Positions 46,446 through 57,249 of a stretch of 64,000 nucleotides of DNA are shown here, in pieces; position 1 is the stretch's first letter; the number at the start of each line of letters is the position of its first letter. The position numbers and the translations under genes are program-made. The stretch covers positions 939,472 through 1,003,471 of the forward strand of contig NW_025335468.1 of assembly GCF_004798865.1 (NCBI RefSeq), in the 5' to 3' direction. This stretch comes from Varanus komodoensis. Lineage: Eukaryota; Chordata; Lepidosauria; Squamata; Varanidae. Below the pieces are notes generated by a model, which did no database searches, was not told the DNA's origin, and was given only the letters and a program-made list of their open reading frames with translations.

Positions 46446-47574
46446 CAGACATTATCTCTAAACACAGGAGTTCAAATTTCAGATATCCTTTCTTTAGATT
46501 TCAACTTATCCATGGAAAATAAACCCAGTGATCTTAAACATGCCGCTGCTTAGTGCCCTCATCCCTTCTCCCACTCTATGAGCCTGATGATGATACTTGC
46601 CATGTGATGGGGTTTTTGCAGCGACCTGGTTTTACATATAATGAAAAGCCACCACAGAAGAATTTCGCTACTGGGTTTTATTGCAGTGAAGGTTGCTGTT
46701 GTCAGTATCCGAGCCATGGTAGTGGCACTCCATAGTTTGTCATGTGTGAACCAGGCACAAGTGGCTTGTAGAGGAGCTTGGTAGGTCACCTGGAAACCAT
46801 GGGCTGTTTAGGTTTGTGAGTAGCTTGTCAATCCTCCCAGCAAGCCACCCTTACCAGATTTGCATGTAACCACAAGCTATGGCTTGTCCCCACCACAGCT
46901 CAGATACTCCAAGTGGCCGTTGTCACCACAGTGAGAGCACTGCTGGCGAATTTAGACATGCTGCGTGATGAGACAAAGTATGTGAACACTTGTAGAAGAC
47001 ACTGTGTAAACAGTAATCATTAACAGTACTAGTCCAGGCAGATGAGAAAGCAGCACTCAGTTGGTGCCACATTCTGTAATCACTCCCTGTTTAGTGTTCC
47101 ATGTTTTCTACACAGTTTTTCATATGAAAGGTTGTATTATGCTGAAGAGGTGCGGGACTTTCTGCAGTTACTTTAGGCACAAATCCCTTGTCCCTTTTTG
47201 CAGCAGTTTTTCCACTCAGCCTCATTCATTACTGGAGTCTTTCCTTAAGACAAATAAACAGACACAGCATTTGCATCACATTACTGTACATACTTATTCA
47301 GTGCAGATATTATACTAATTTCTTTTGACTGTATCTTGCATTTGCTGTGTGCCCCGAACACGGCAACTTCATTATCCCAAGTCAACAGTCCTCCCCCATC
47401 CTTTTCCTTTTCTCTGATCACACTGCTTCAAATTGATGATGGCATGTGTGAGTGCTTGGATGAAATTGTACAAATTATTTTAGTAGGGAAACCCTGAGTC
47501 TTGTAGTTCCAGGAGCAGAAAGTACTCCATGCAAGGAACTGTACTGTGGAGGACATAAACTAAATCTGACAAGA
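46446..47574. other. Noncoding, nothing firmly recognised
   Basis: The stretch 46690-46930 has paired words (ccatggtagtgg, gaaaccatgggctg, ccacaagctatggcttg) suggesting a decayed palindromic element, not delimited. Confidence 0.35.
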
Positions 47575-47862
47575 CTGCTAGTCTGAATGCAGCCTTGGGC
47601 TGCAGTTCTACACACTCTTCTGTTAAAATCCTGTGGAAGTCAATACAAATTAAACTGCTTCTACACAGGATTATACCAATAGCCCAATGCTACGTATATT
47701 TATTTAGAAGTTCCACTGATCTCAACAGAACTAGCTTGCAAGTAAATATTCATAGAGTGGAAGCCTTACAGTCCAGTTAGGGCATGTTTACTCAAAAGCA
47801 CATCCCACTTAATTGGCTGGGGCTTACTCCCAAGTAAGTATTCTCTACCTGCTGCACAGACC
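47575..47862. mobile_element. Two adjacent short palindromic repeats
   Basis: Gggctgcagttctacacact ... acaggattatacc, then catgtttactcaaaagcaca, tcccacttaattggctgggg and cttactcccaagtaagtatt. The second is a clear copy of the family at 14825. Confidence 0.6.
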
Positions 47863-47908
47863 TATCCACAGCTGTTCTTCCAGAATTTGCCTGTGTGCAT
47901 GTGATTAT

Positions 47909-48548
47909 CAGGGGTTCCCAACCTGCGGTGCCTGCATCCTCATGGGGTGCGAGATGGCATTTCAGGGAGTACGAGAAAGAGGAAGACTGCATCATGATTG
48001 CAACGTCTTTCACCCCTCCCCCCAAAAATCCCAATAATAAAATTATTTATTATTGTTTTGTTTGCATTTGGATTCAGTTCTCTTTTGTCAATCAAAACAA
48101 AATCTAGGAATCGCCTGAATCCACAGGCAGACTTGTGGATTGCAATTGGCAAGAAAATTCTACACTTTGATAAAATTGTAAATGAGAAGCAGGAAGAAAG
48201 AAGTCATTGAATGCTGTGTTCACAATTGGGATTGATTTTTATGTTTTTATCCTCTAGCATTGTAAGCCACCCAGAGAACCTTTGGGTTATGGGGTGGCAT
48301 AGAAAAGGAAATAAATAAATGTTACTGTTTACAATTCTTACTAATTGCTCAATTTTTATTTGAATTTTATTCACTGAGTTGAATGCTTATTTTTTGAGTA
48401 CAATTTGTTCACCTGCGGTACAGTATGTGGTTCAATTTGTGGGTCAAAATTAGAAATTTAACTTCATCTTCAAATGTGATGGGGGTGCAATCATAAATCA
48501 AACATTTTCTAGGGATACAGGACATAAAAATGGTTGGGAACCACTGGA
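47909..48548. mobile_element. Nonautonomous hAT-like DNA transposon
   Basis: The termini caggggttcccaacctg and aatggttgggaaccactg are imperfect inverted repeats of hAT (Charlie/Tip100-like) type. The roughly 640-bp body has no transposase. The expected 8-bp target duplication could not be confirmed. An L2-type tail (48205-48328) sits inside it, which makes the original element about 515 bp. Confidence 0.7.
48205..48328 (+). mobile_element. L2-type LINE tail inserted in the hAT element
   Basis: Tgtaagccacccagagaacc, tttgggttatggggtggcat, then aaataaataaatg. A clean 3' L2-type end lying between the two hAT halves. Confidence 0.7.
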
Positions 48549-49095
48549 CTATTGTATTAGTAAAATACCCTGAATTAATTCCTGCTTAAGACAATAAGTC
48601 ATATTTCTAAGTAGTCATTTATAGTTAGATGTTCTCTTCTCAGCCACTCTTCATGTGACATGGAGTGCTGCCATTCAAAGAGGCATAGGGCTTTTCTGTA
48701 TGAGGCATTTGGAGAAGCAGAACTTTGTGCAGTGTTCTGATCTCAGTTCTGTGAAAAAACCAAAAGTGGCTTAACAGCCTCATGTAATAAAGCTCTTACC
48801 CTTTTCCCAGATACTCTATTCCATCCCCACCCCCCAGTTCCATCCTCCCTCAATAGTCAGGTAGCTTTCTCTGCCTGCTGAGCATCTGAAATAATCACTG
48901 AGCACTTTTGAGGTTCATTCTTTAGGGACTTGTTTAGGCTAAAGCTCTCCCCCCACCCTAATTTTGCAAACCTTGGGGGTTTTCCCAAGGTGACTGATAC
49001 CTCGCTCTTGTGTGGGGGTGCTGCTGTTTTGGCTACATAAGGGTCCACACTTGGAGAATGTGTTCACTTATCATATATAGGAGTTCCATGCAGAG
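48549..49095. other. Noncoding, nothing recognised
   Basis: No supported feature. Confidence 0.45.
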
Positions 49096-49330
49096 AGCTA
49101 GCATGGTTTAGTGGTTAGAGTGCTGGACTGGGACTCAGGAGCTGCAGGTGTCAGTTCCCACTCAACCATCCATCCGGGTGACTTTGGGCCAGTTACAGCC
49201 TCTCAGCCCAACCTACCTCAAAGAGTTCTTGTTGGGGGGTAAGACTGAGAGCAGGTGGAGGAGAAAGATGTAAGGCACTTTGAGCTTGTAAGAAAAAAAG
49301 CAGGATATAAATTTAATAAATGATAATTAA
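49096..49330 (+). mobile_element. tRNA-derived SINE, complete
   Basis: Head agctagcatggtttagtggt, B box region gtgtcagttcccactc, body gggtgactttgggccagtta and cagcccaacctacctcaaag, tail gatgtaaggcactttgagct and gcaggatataaatttaataa. Same family as 20196. Confidence 0.85.
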
Positions 49331-49659
49331 ATAGTACAAATACAAAAAGTAAATTGTAGATGGTGTTTTCCCTTTCAGATCCACTGTATCTTTGGATCAT
49401 CTAGTACCTTTTTCATATTAAAGAATAGTTTCTTTTTAAACATTGGAAGCCAATAGTCATGCTTTCTTCAAGTGCCCCCCAAGGGATGGCATGTGGTGTT
49501 GTCGTGGGTGTTCAGGTCTTGATCCAGAGCTATGAAGCTCTCTGCTCAAGGGATTTCATTGCCATGACCTCATTGTTTATATTGCTCAAATCTCTACCTC
49601 ACTGTAGCACAAATACTTGCTATACTGTATATACATGAAGGATAACACAAGAAGTGGAA
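49331..49659. other. Noncoding, nothing recognised
   Basis: No supported feature. Confidence 0.45.
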
Positions 49660-50480
49660 CCTGAACCTGCAACGTTTATGCCTTGATAAATATGTTAGAT
49701 CTTTATTTAACTGCCTATTGATAGAATTTTATACTCTTCCATATCTAGGCAAATTCCAGAATGGTGAACAATATAAAGCCAAAACAGATACAATAATAAA
49801 ACCGATATATTAAAGCATTTAATACATGAAAACATGAAATGTATTAAAAACATGAAAATCTTGGCTGGTTAACAAGAAATGCTTCCTGGAACAAAGATGT
49901 CTGTAGCAGCACTGAAAACAGCAGAGTGTTGGTGCCTGCCTGACTTCTCAAGGCAAGGAATGCCGTAGAACTGGAGCTGGCATGCTGAAGGCTCTTTCCT
50001 GGTGGGATCATTCAGGCCATATATGAATTGTGGTGCTGGCGGAGACTCCCGCGAGTCCCTTGGACCGCAAGGCGCTCAAACCGGTCAGTCCTAGAGGAGA
50101 TCAACCCTGACTGCTCTTTAGAAGGCCAGATACTGAAGATGAAGCCTAATGAAAACTTTGGGCACCTAATGAGAAGGAAGGACTCCCTGGAGAAGAGCCT
50201 AATGCTGGGAACAATAGATGGCAAAAGAAGGAGGGGACGGCAGAGGATGAGGTGGCTAGATGGAGTCACTGAAGCAGTTGGTGTGAGCTTGAGTGGACTT
50301 CAGGGGATGGTAGAGGACAGGAAGGCCTGGAGGAATGTTGTCCATGGGGTTGTGATGGGTCAGACACGACTTCACAACTAACAACAAGAATCCAGGTGGG
50401 ACCATCGGGAGAATGTCCTCCAGTGACCTTGACGGCTGGGCATGTTGGAAAAGGCTTTAAGGTGCCATGGAACCCTTTTC
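49660..50480 (-). mobile_element. L2-type LINE 3' fragment, split by BovB
   Basis: The left part (to about 50026) shows the reversed tail with aaaacagatacaataataaa, then ggctggttaacaagaaatgc and gaaggctctttcctggtggg. The right part resumes at about 50396 with ccaggtgggaccatcgggag, cctccagtgaccttgacggc. Together they follow the 3' UTR order seen in other squamate L2-type LINEs. Confidence 0.6.
50027..50395 (+). mobile_element. BovB LINE 3' end (RTE clade)
   Basis: The plus-strand frame 50028-50381 gives MWCWRRLPRVPWTARRSNRS, then NFGHLMRRKDSLEKSLMLGT, then RRRGRQRMRWLDGVTEAVGV. It ends GQTRLHN at a stop, the hallmark C-terminus of BovB ORF2. BovB encodes an endonuclease/reverse transcriptase and mobilises squamate SINEs. 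The copy is 5'-truncated, but all 117 codons are open, so it is fairly young. It interrupts the L2-type fragment. Confidence 0.93.
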
Positions 50481-50514
50481 TGTTTTGCTCTGAAACTTGT
50501 AGCCGAGTCACCGT

Positions 50515-50605
50515 CTCTCAGGCTATCCAAATTCATGGGGGCTGCTGTAAGCATGAAATGAGATAAATATATTGCACATTAAAAAGTGTTTTAGGCACTT
50601 TTTAA
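50515..50605 (+). mobile_element. Possible MIR-like fragment with small hairpin
   Basis: Gctgtaagcatgaaatgaga and taaatatattgcaca resemble the 3' part of MIR. Taaaaagtg...cactttttaa forms a short stem. Confidence 0.3.
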
Positions 50606-50614
50606 TCATAAAAG

Positions 50615-50695
50615 GATTATCTTTAAGGAAGCAGGACTAGGATGGACTGAAAGCTGCTCTTTTCTTAGAAGTAAGCATGCACTGTAGAAGTCTTT
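50615..50695. mobile_element. Short palindromic repeat fragment
   Basis: Aggactaggatggactgaaa ... ttcttagaagtaagcatgca, a half copy of the family at 14825. Confidence 0.4.
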
Positions 50696-51208
50696 CATCA
50701 TCTTGTGTATCCAGACTGGTTTGGAACAAGCATTTGGTGGCCTTTCTACAGATATTTTATTTTTGTGCTGGCTTGAAACCAGATGAGTTGGCTCCTTTCC
50801 CCAAATAGGTTTGCCATATGCCGATAAAGGAGTTGTAGGAAGGAAGGACTTAGCATGCTAGGTTCTGCTACATACAGCAGGTGCCCAAAAACACACACAT
50901 ACAGCATTTAATATAACACGAGTTGTTAAACACTGGGCTGGAGTTTCAGCAAACTCAGTATTTTTCAGGAACAACGAATAAACATTTCCAGCAAGTGCAC
51001 TTAATAGAACTTTGTTTGCCAATTGATCTTGCTTGCTTCCCCTGGGGCTGTGAGAAAATAGTTTTGTTTAAATGGGGTAGGCAAATGAATAGCTTGCCCA
51101 GTCCTTACCCACCATGTGGTGAGTGCTCACACACCTGGTGCATGGAGCTTTTTGTGGGGGGCTTTCATTAAACCATTGACAAGAAAATCGCTCCTCCATC
51201 CTATGGAG
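50696..51208. other. Noncoding, nothing recognised
   Basis: No supported feature. Confidence 0.45.
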
Positions 51209-51300
51209 TTATTCTATGTTGTCTATTTTCTTTGTAAGCTGCCCCAAGGCTTTCTGTGATGGGGGCGGCAGAACAATGCTATAAATAAAAAATAAATCCT
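51209..51300 (+). mobile_element. L2-type LINE tail
   Basis: Tttgtaagctgccccaaggc, tgatgggggcggcagaacaa, then ctataaataaaaaataaatc. Clean 3' end. Confidence 0.7.
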
Positions 51301-51428
51301 TTTCCACTGCACTTCATCAGTATCCATAAAATCTTGTGCAAGAATAAATTTGTTAGTCTTTAAGGTGCCACAACACTCTTTGTTCTTTTTGCTATGATAG
51401 ACTAACACAGCCGCTTCTTTCGTACTTT
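51301..51428 (+). repeat. Amniote dispersed repeat (gttagtctttaaggtgccac type)
   Basis: Aataaatttgttagtcttta, aggtgccacaacactctttg and agactaacacagccgcttct form a phrase that recurs across reptile genomes. I recall it as a dispersed repeat but cannot name its class. Confidence 0.5.
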
Positions 51429-51768
51429 ACAAACTTGCTTCACTCCCTCACGTATCACAGTTGGATTTTACTTTATCTAATACAAGACTCTGCAGTAAAG
51501 GACTAACACTGAAACACATGCGATTCTCCACAGCTTGGTGACCCCTGAGACAGCCATTTTAACTGTCGCAATGTTACGAGTATATGGAGGGACCAGCCAC
51601 CTGCTCCTCCCTAGTGAAGTATTCCGATGATGAGGTTGGCTCTGGATGCCCAAGTCCTTCCACACCTGTATAAGCAAACGGATGTCATGCTATTAATCCA
51701 TGATAACCTGGGGTGCAGCCAGGGGCAGGAACTCTGGGAACAACACAAGGAAGTTCTAGATGAACAGG

Positions 51769-51791
51769 TTAACCTAACCCTAACCCTAACC
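51769..51791. repeat. Interstitial telomere-like repeat
   Basis: About 3.3 units of CCCTAA (cctaaccctaaccctaacc) preceded by ttaa. Short but exact over three units, and directly beside a CR1 fragment. Confidence 0.85.
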
Positions 51792-51794
51792 AGA

Positions 51795-51990
51795 GTAATA
51801 GAAACAGGCTGAAATTCAAGAGAATGAAAGTTGAAGGTCGTGCATCTAGGGGCAGATAAACAATTTTCTCTATCAGCTGGGAACAGAAAAGTACTTGCAT
51901 TGTGGTTGATCACAAGATAACTGGGAGCCATTAATAGTATGCAGCTGCAAAGAAGAATGCATTCTCAAATTTATGTTAAATGTATGAAGC
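51795..51990 (+). mobile_element. CR1 LINE internal (ORF2 C-terminal) fragment
   Basis: Ggctgaaattcaagagaatg, aaggtcgtgcatctaggggc, gttgatcacaagataactgg and atgcagctgcaaagaagaat match the order seen in the large CR1 near 5930-6110. Decayed. Confidence 0.65.
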
Positions 51991-53040
51991 ATTAGCAGGC
52001 TGGAAATAAGATTTAAGTATTTTCCACTGTTGGCCTGCTCTGTTTCTGAGGCCTAATGAGTATGCAAAACGCTTTGTGCTTCTCTTAAGTAACTTCCCCA
52101 ACAAGGTGCTGAGTTCTCACAGGGAGGAAGTTCAGCTTTGATAAAGCTTTTTCCAGAGATTGCCTTGCTCATCCCTGATGCCAGCAACTTTTCTTAATAA
52201 AGGTAGGTGAAAGATATTTTGGAAGCGACGCAGATGAAAATGTATCAGAGCAAAAGCAAACTAAGGTATGACAATGAGATCCTAACCTGTTAGGAAATCA
52301 GCGAATGGTGTGAAGCCCCCTAACCTGAGAAGACTATTAATAAGACTTCAAGTCATACACACGTAACAGTTTTGCAAGTGATAGCCAAGTAATTAAGTGT
52401 ACAATAATCTTTGGTGAAAAGGGCTTGTGCAATTGAGCTGGCAGCCACAATAAAATTAAAGCACTGGGAATGCTTCCTTCCCCCTCTCAGAGAGAGACAG
52501 GGTCATTCCAGAACCAAGAGACAAGATGAGATGAAACTGTTGCTCTCTCTTACAATCACTTTAGCATCTGATGTGTTTTCTTGTAAAGAGGCGCTGGTAC
52601 CTTAGCAGCAGGTTGAGAAAGTGGATTAGCAATCTCGGCAACCTCTTTTGAGAAACTGTATGATCATAAAACATGAGCAAAGTTCAACATAAAATCAGAA
52701 GAAAATCTCTCATCTGCTCTCATCTGACCGTGCAGGAGTCCTGCTGCACATTTCCTTGGGAATAAAACACACAGGAATATAGTAGGACTTAAGAGTAAAT
52801 ATGCATCCGATTATACTGTTAGAATATAAGGAGTTATCGCGAACTCTACATCCTACTAACATGACCTTTGACATGCAGGCAAAACCTATGATGTGCACAG
52901 AGCCTCAGTGGAAAAAGAATAGACATGCTAGAGCAGAATTTTTTAGCTTAGAGACAGGTATGGATCCAAGGGGGCAGGGTCAATGGTGATTACCTTTTTT
53001 TCCTGCTAGCCTTAAGGTGCAATTGTGTACAAATTTGGAC
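51991..53040. other. Noncoding, nothing firmly recognised
   Basis: A possible half of the 14825-type repeat lies near 52780-52850 (aggacttaagagtaaatatg). Otherwise featureless. Confidence 0.4.
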
Positions 53041-53044
53041 AGAA

Positions 53045-53115
53045 AAAGGCCTACAACTCCCAGCATGCCCCAGCCAACTTTGCTGGATTGTGCTCTTTGT
53101 GGCTCAAGCCTGCAT
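53045..53115. mobile_element. MITE-like fragment
   Basis: Ggcctacaactcccagcatg and ccccagccaactttgctgg, one half of the palindromic family at 8095. Confidence 0.45.
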
Positions 53116-53714
53116 CCAGGAAACTCTGACTTGTACCTGCACAAACAGCAAGAGAAAAAGCAGACTTTTCCAAACAAGCATAATATTGTAAATTGACTGC
53201 TTTGCAAACATGATCAATCAAAACTTTGTTCTGAAGGGTAGGACCAAGTTCACATCCAAAAAGCTACAATGGAGTTACTCAAGTTCTCCTGGGATGCAGG
53301 TGTTGCTGCTCAGTAATGGTCTGGTGCCTTTCAGGACCAGATTCCTCCATAGCATTGTGGGCTCAGTGAAGGTGGTAAGGAAGTGCAGCTTAGAGCAGAA
53401 CAGCAGCAGCTTGCTCAAGACTTCTGCTACAAGGGCACCATCGCAAAATACTAGCAATTGTCTTCCAAGGAGTGGGGAATGTATGCAACAACCAGAAAAA
53501 GAATTTGCAAACAAATATAGCTTCCTTGTGTCAGGCAAAGCCATTCCACAGTCCTTCAGCAATCCCTCTCTTCAGGCCATGCTGCAGAAACCCACCTTTA
53601 ATTCAATGAATGGAGCTTAAAAACATACACTTTGCAGGTGCTTGTACAGCACACTGGTATTGACCTGATTGTTGGCGGCCAAGGCAGGTATGGTGGTGCC
53701 AGTACAGTATGCAA
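53116..53714. other. Noncoding, nothing recognised
   Basis: A 136-residue frame (53210-53620, plus) has no recognised domain; a 95-residue frame opposes it. Confidence 0.4.
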
Positions 53715-53840
53715 TACATTTGTTTGATTTATATGAACCCTTCCATAGGTTTCTGGGGCAGGATAGAAAAAGTGAACATAACAATAAGAGAAATGAACAC
53801 AAAAATAATAAGACAAGATCATACACAATAGAAAGAGGCT
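53715..53840 (-). mobile_element. L2-type LINE tail fragment
   Basis: Ttgtttgatttatatgaacc, catag/gtttctggggcaggatag, then AT-rich aacataacaataagag, the reversed tail order. Confidence 0.45.
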
Positions 53841-54139
53841 AATATAAAAGTTGCCTGTGAAGTTACAAGCCGCCAGCAGCAGTAGTCTGGGAAGAATGTA
53901 CAGAGGATTTAAAAGTTTGGGAAAAGAAAAAGAGTGTTTGCCTGGCTCTGAAATTACATCAAGGCAGTCCTAGGCAAGCCCACCTGGGAAGAGGATTCCT
54001 TTCTTGGGGCACCACCAAGAAACAACCCTTTTTTGCTGACACCACCCACTGCATCACGGATGGGGCACTTGAAAAAGGTTCTTCTGTTGACATTTTGGGG
54101 TATGGGCAGGCAATTGTGAAGACAAGCAAACATTCGTGT

Positions 54140-54218
54140 ACCCCAGCCTTCTCCAACTTGATTAGAGGAATATGGAAGTTGTAGTCCAATACTCCTTGGC
54201 CTGCTAACGAACTCTTGA
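54140..54218. mobile_element. MITE-like fragment
   Basis: Cagccttctccaacttgatt, ggaagttgtagtccaatact, a half copy of the palindromic family. Confidence 0.5.
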
Positions 54219-54907
54219 GCTGGCAAAGTTTAAGTGTGGTGAGATGAAAAAGCCTAGTCCCAGATAATGGCTGTTTTCCGGAGTGATTGCAGCCGCTGGC
54301 CAAGGCTCGCTGCAACTAGATGGGTGGACGAGCCCCACCCAACTGTGCAGGGCCAGTGCAGTACATTCTGCGGTCAGTGCCCATTTCCCACCACTAGGTG
54401 GCTGCAAATCTGAAACTCCCCATGACTTAAAAGGTTTATGGGTGTGAACAGAGCATCTTCCTTTCCCTTCCCTTACAGATAATCAGGCTTGATTTCAGCC
54501 CAGGAGCTTGTCTCTCCTCATTCTAGATGATCCTTCTGAGTGGCAATACCTTACATCCTGGCCAATCTGCCAAGCCTCAAGCCCAGTTCTCTCATTCCTG
54601 TCTTCTCACATGACATATACAGTATGAATCCAAATTTTAAAAAAGCACAAATGCAAATGCAGCATCTCAAAACTGTGTTAAGTGCTGTTGAGTTCACTGC
54701 AGCTTACTCCCAAGCAAGGGTGCATAAGATTGTAGCCCAAATCCTCCGAAAATAAGGGTTAATCCTGAGGTAACAGAACAGGCGGAGAGTTCAGCTGCCA
54801 AAGAGATTCAGGAGGTTTCCATTTTCTTAGGATAAAGTTCCCCAGGGAGGCCACGGGGGGCCAGCTCCCCTATGTACAATGGAAGTTACGTTGCCTTTCT
54901 GAGGTAC
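54219..54907. other. Noncoding with a short repeat half
   Basis: Contains a half copy of the 14825-type repeat at about 54665-54740 (gttgagttcactgcagctta, ctcccaagcaagggtgcata). Nothing else recognised. Confidence 0.4.
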
Positions 54908-54942
54908 CTGTAGTGGTGCAGGAAGATCCTGCACCACTACAG
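54908..54942. repeat. Perfect 16-bp hairpin with 3-nt loop
   Basis: Arm ctgtagtggtgcagga (54908-54923), loop aga, arm tcctgcaccactacag (54927-54942). No mismatch. Confidence 0.97.
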
Positions 54943-57119
54943 CTGCTCCCTGTGTCTCCACAGCTGATCTTGCTAAGATTGATTTGGTTTCTTTAAGGAG
55001 AAGATCTCCTCTGGTGAGGAAGCTGGGCGACCCAGCTCAGAGGAAACCAGAAACATCCTTGAAGCTCATTATCTACTGCTTGTTGGAGCAACATGTTGGC
55101 ATGCTTCCAGTCCTAGAATGAATTTATGGGGCTGTTCTGCTCATGCCTCTCTAAGAAATCATTCTCCTGCTTTATCAGAACTCAACTGAACTTGCCCACA
55201 CACTCGGTGTGAACCAGATCTGTAGTAGACACAAGGTCATGACAAGCAATCCTGCATAGTTTCCATAGCGAGTGGGTTTTTTGCCTGGATGTGCCTGACA
55301 CATGACCAGGTAGTTTCTGCACTAGTGTGGTTTCCATCCTCCTTAGTCCTCCTGCTGTTGACATGTATCCTATCAGCCATCATTCCTGAATTCAATGCCA
55401 TGTTGGATGGCCGGAGCTCTTTCCAGAGGACTCTGTGGTGCCTGAATATGCAGACCATGGAAAGCACAATGCGGGGTTCAGACAAGAGAAACCATGGTGA
55501 AAAAAGCCATAGAACAACATAGCCATGTTGTTTCTTGCTGTGATTTCTAAAAACCAAACATATAATGCTGAAATCTCATGACAGGGTTCAGAACATGCAA
55601 CAGACCCTCCTATGCAGGAACCCCCCATGGCCTGTTGTGTCATGTGAACCTGCCCAGTCTGCAAGCTGGAGCTCACAGTGCCCAGTGATAATAAACCTTT
55701 CACTGTGACAGGGCTTCCTTGCTGAAACAGAATGTATGGAAATATGGAATGATTAAGCATATCTAGAGAAGTAAGAGGAAACACAAGTCTAATATCCAGA
55801 GGTACACTCCACAAAGCCTTGCTGCTGTGCCATATCCTTTCACAGAATGCCTTTTCGGGACTGTTGAAATAAAGCTGCCTTCTGTGCCGGAGTGCTTGAA
55901 AAATGGCAGCTTTAGCTCTGAGTGATGTGCAACCCAACCTTATTCATGTTTACCCTGATGCCAACCTTGCTGTGCTCAGTGAACTCAGTCACAGTGAGTG
56001 TACATGTGACTATAGGCCTGCCATAGTACCTGCACAGGGCACCCCCTTGCACTGAATCGTGCTACTGGACCATTCCATGCACACTTTCCTACTCTGCCTT
56101 CTCGTATCATTCTGGGGTCTTGGGCAGGGGCCTTGCACCTTGCCCCTACACAGCCCTTTTTCGATGAGGTACCAAAGGCTGAACCTGGGGCCTTCTGCAC
56201 ATAAAGCTACAGGCCATCCCCTATTAGACTAAGTACAGGTAATTAATAAGGCTAATAATTAGCACTGAGAATGGCCAGCACACTCATTTCAGCAGACTGG
56301 TTTAATCATCACATAGCAAGTCACAAAACAGAGCTAAATGAATGGAGGTCAAGGTTAGTATCAGCTGAATTCCTCACATTGTGTGAGTCTTTTATTTCAG
56401 AGCTTTGTGTCACTGAATTATGAACACCCACTCTGAAACCATTACGAACAAATAATTTTATTGACATCAGGGGGAATCATTTACATACAGCAGGCACAAG
56501 CCAGCAAGTCAGCTGGGGCTGTGCAAACAAAGCACTCCTGTTGGAGCTTTCTGATATATGCATGTGGCTGCAGGTGTAGGTGGAGAGAAAGGCAGGGGAG
56601 AGAAATGAATTTGTTAACTTTTTTGTGGTCTGGATCATTTATTTAAAAATCATGCACATTTAATACAAAAGGGGCTTCCCATTTCTCCCAGTTACACTCC
56701 AGCATACTGAATGTGCCAGAGCTGCATTTATTGCTAAGTCTAAATGTGCTGGGACTTTGCCCTTGGGATATGCGGGCTGGATATGAGAGAGGGAGAGCTT
56801 TCAATAAACAATCTGAATTTTTAACATGTATTCAATAAGCTGTTTTTCAAAGTCTAAATATTATTTTATTCCAAAAAAATCCAGCTGTTTAAGAGCTCAT
56901 TCCAGCAAAGGCATGAAAGGAAGAAAGGAACGTCATTACTCTTCTATCAGTGAGCAGTGGAAGGATAGAGAGAGAGGAGAGCATCTATCCAATCAGCCTA
57001 ATGCTCTCTGGAGCAACAAAGTTGTCTTTGCTTCCAAATACTAGCTGGGATATTCAGCTTCCTTGACAACTGAGCCTTTAAGCTGGCATGTAAGATGTGG
57101 GCTTGGCCTCACAGTGGCT
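54943..57119. other. Noncoding, nothing recognised
   Basis: The minus-strand frame 55392-55937 (181 residues) is the longest in this part. It has no recognisable domain and is opposed by other frames. No repeat family recognised. Confidence 0.35.
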
Positions 57120-57249
57120 GGGTTCAGGCAACACAACAAGCCACAGTGGCTTTTTCTATTGTTGGTCTGCCATGCTGTCTGAACCTAGTCATAGTATTTC
57201 ACCATGGTAAGTTTAGTACAACCATGGTTTGTTGCATTGCTTTGAACCC
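57120..57249. mobile_element. MITE-like element with ~26-bp imperfect terminal inverted repeats
   Basis: The left end gggttcaggcaacacaacaa and the right end in reverse, gggttcaaagcaatgcaaca, match at about 20 of 26 positions. The body contains ccatggtaag and accatggtttg. There is no coding capacity. A related piece lies at about 57800-57880. Confidence 0.55.

Noticed and set aside
55392-55937. 181-residue minus-strand frame
   Set aside because: No recognisable domain, mid-range GC, no intron or UTR context. Probably chance, though the longest frame outside GC-rich DNA and LINEs.
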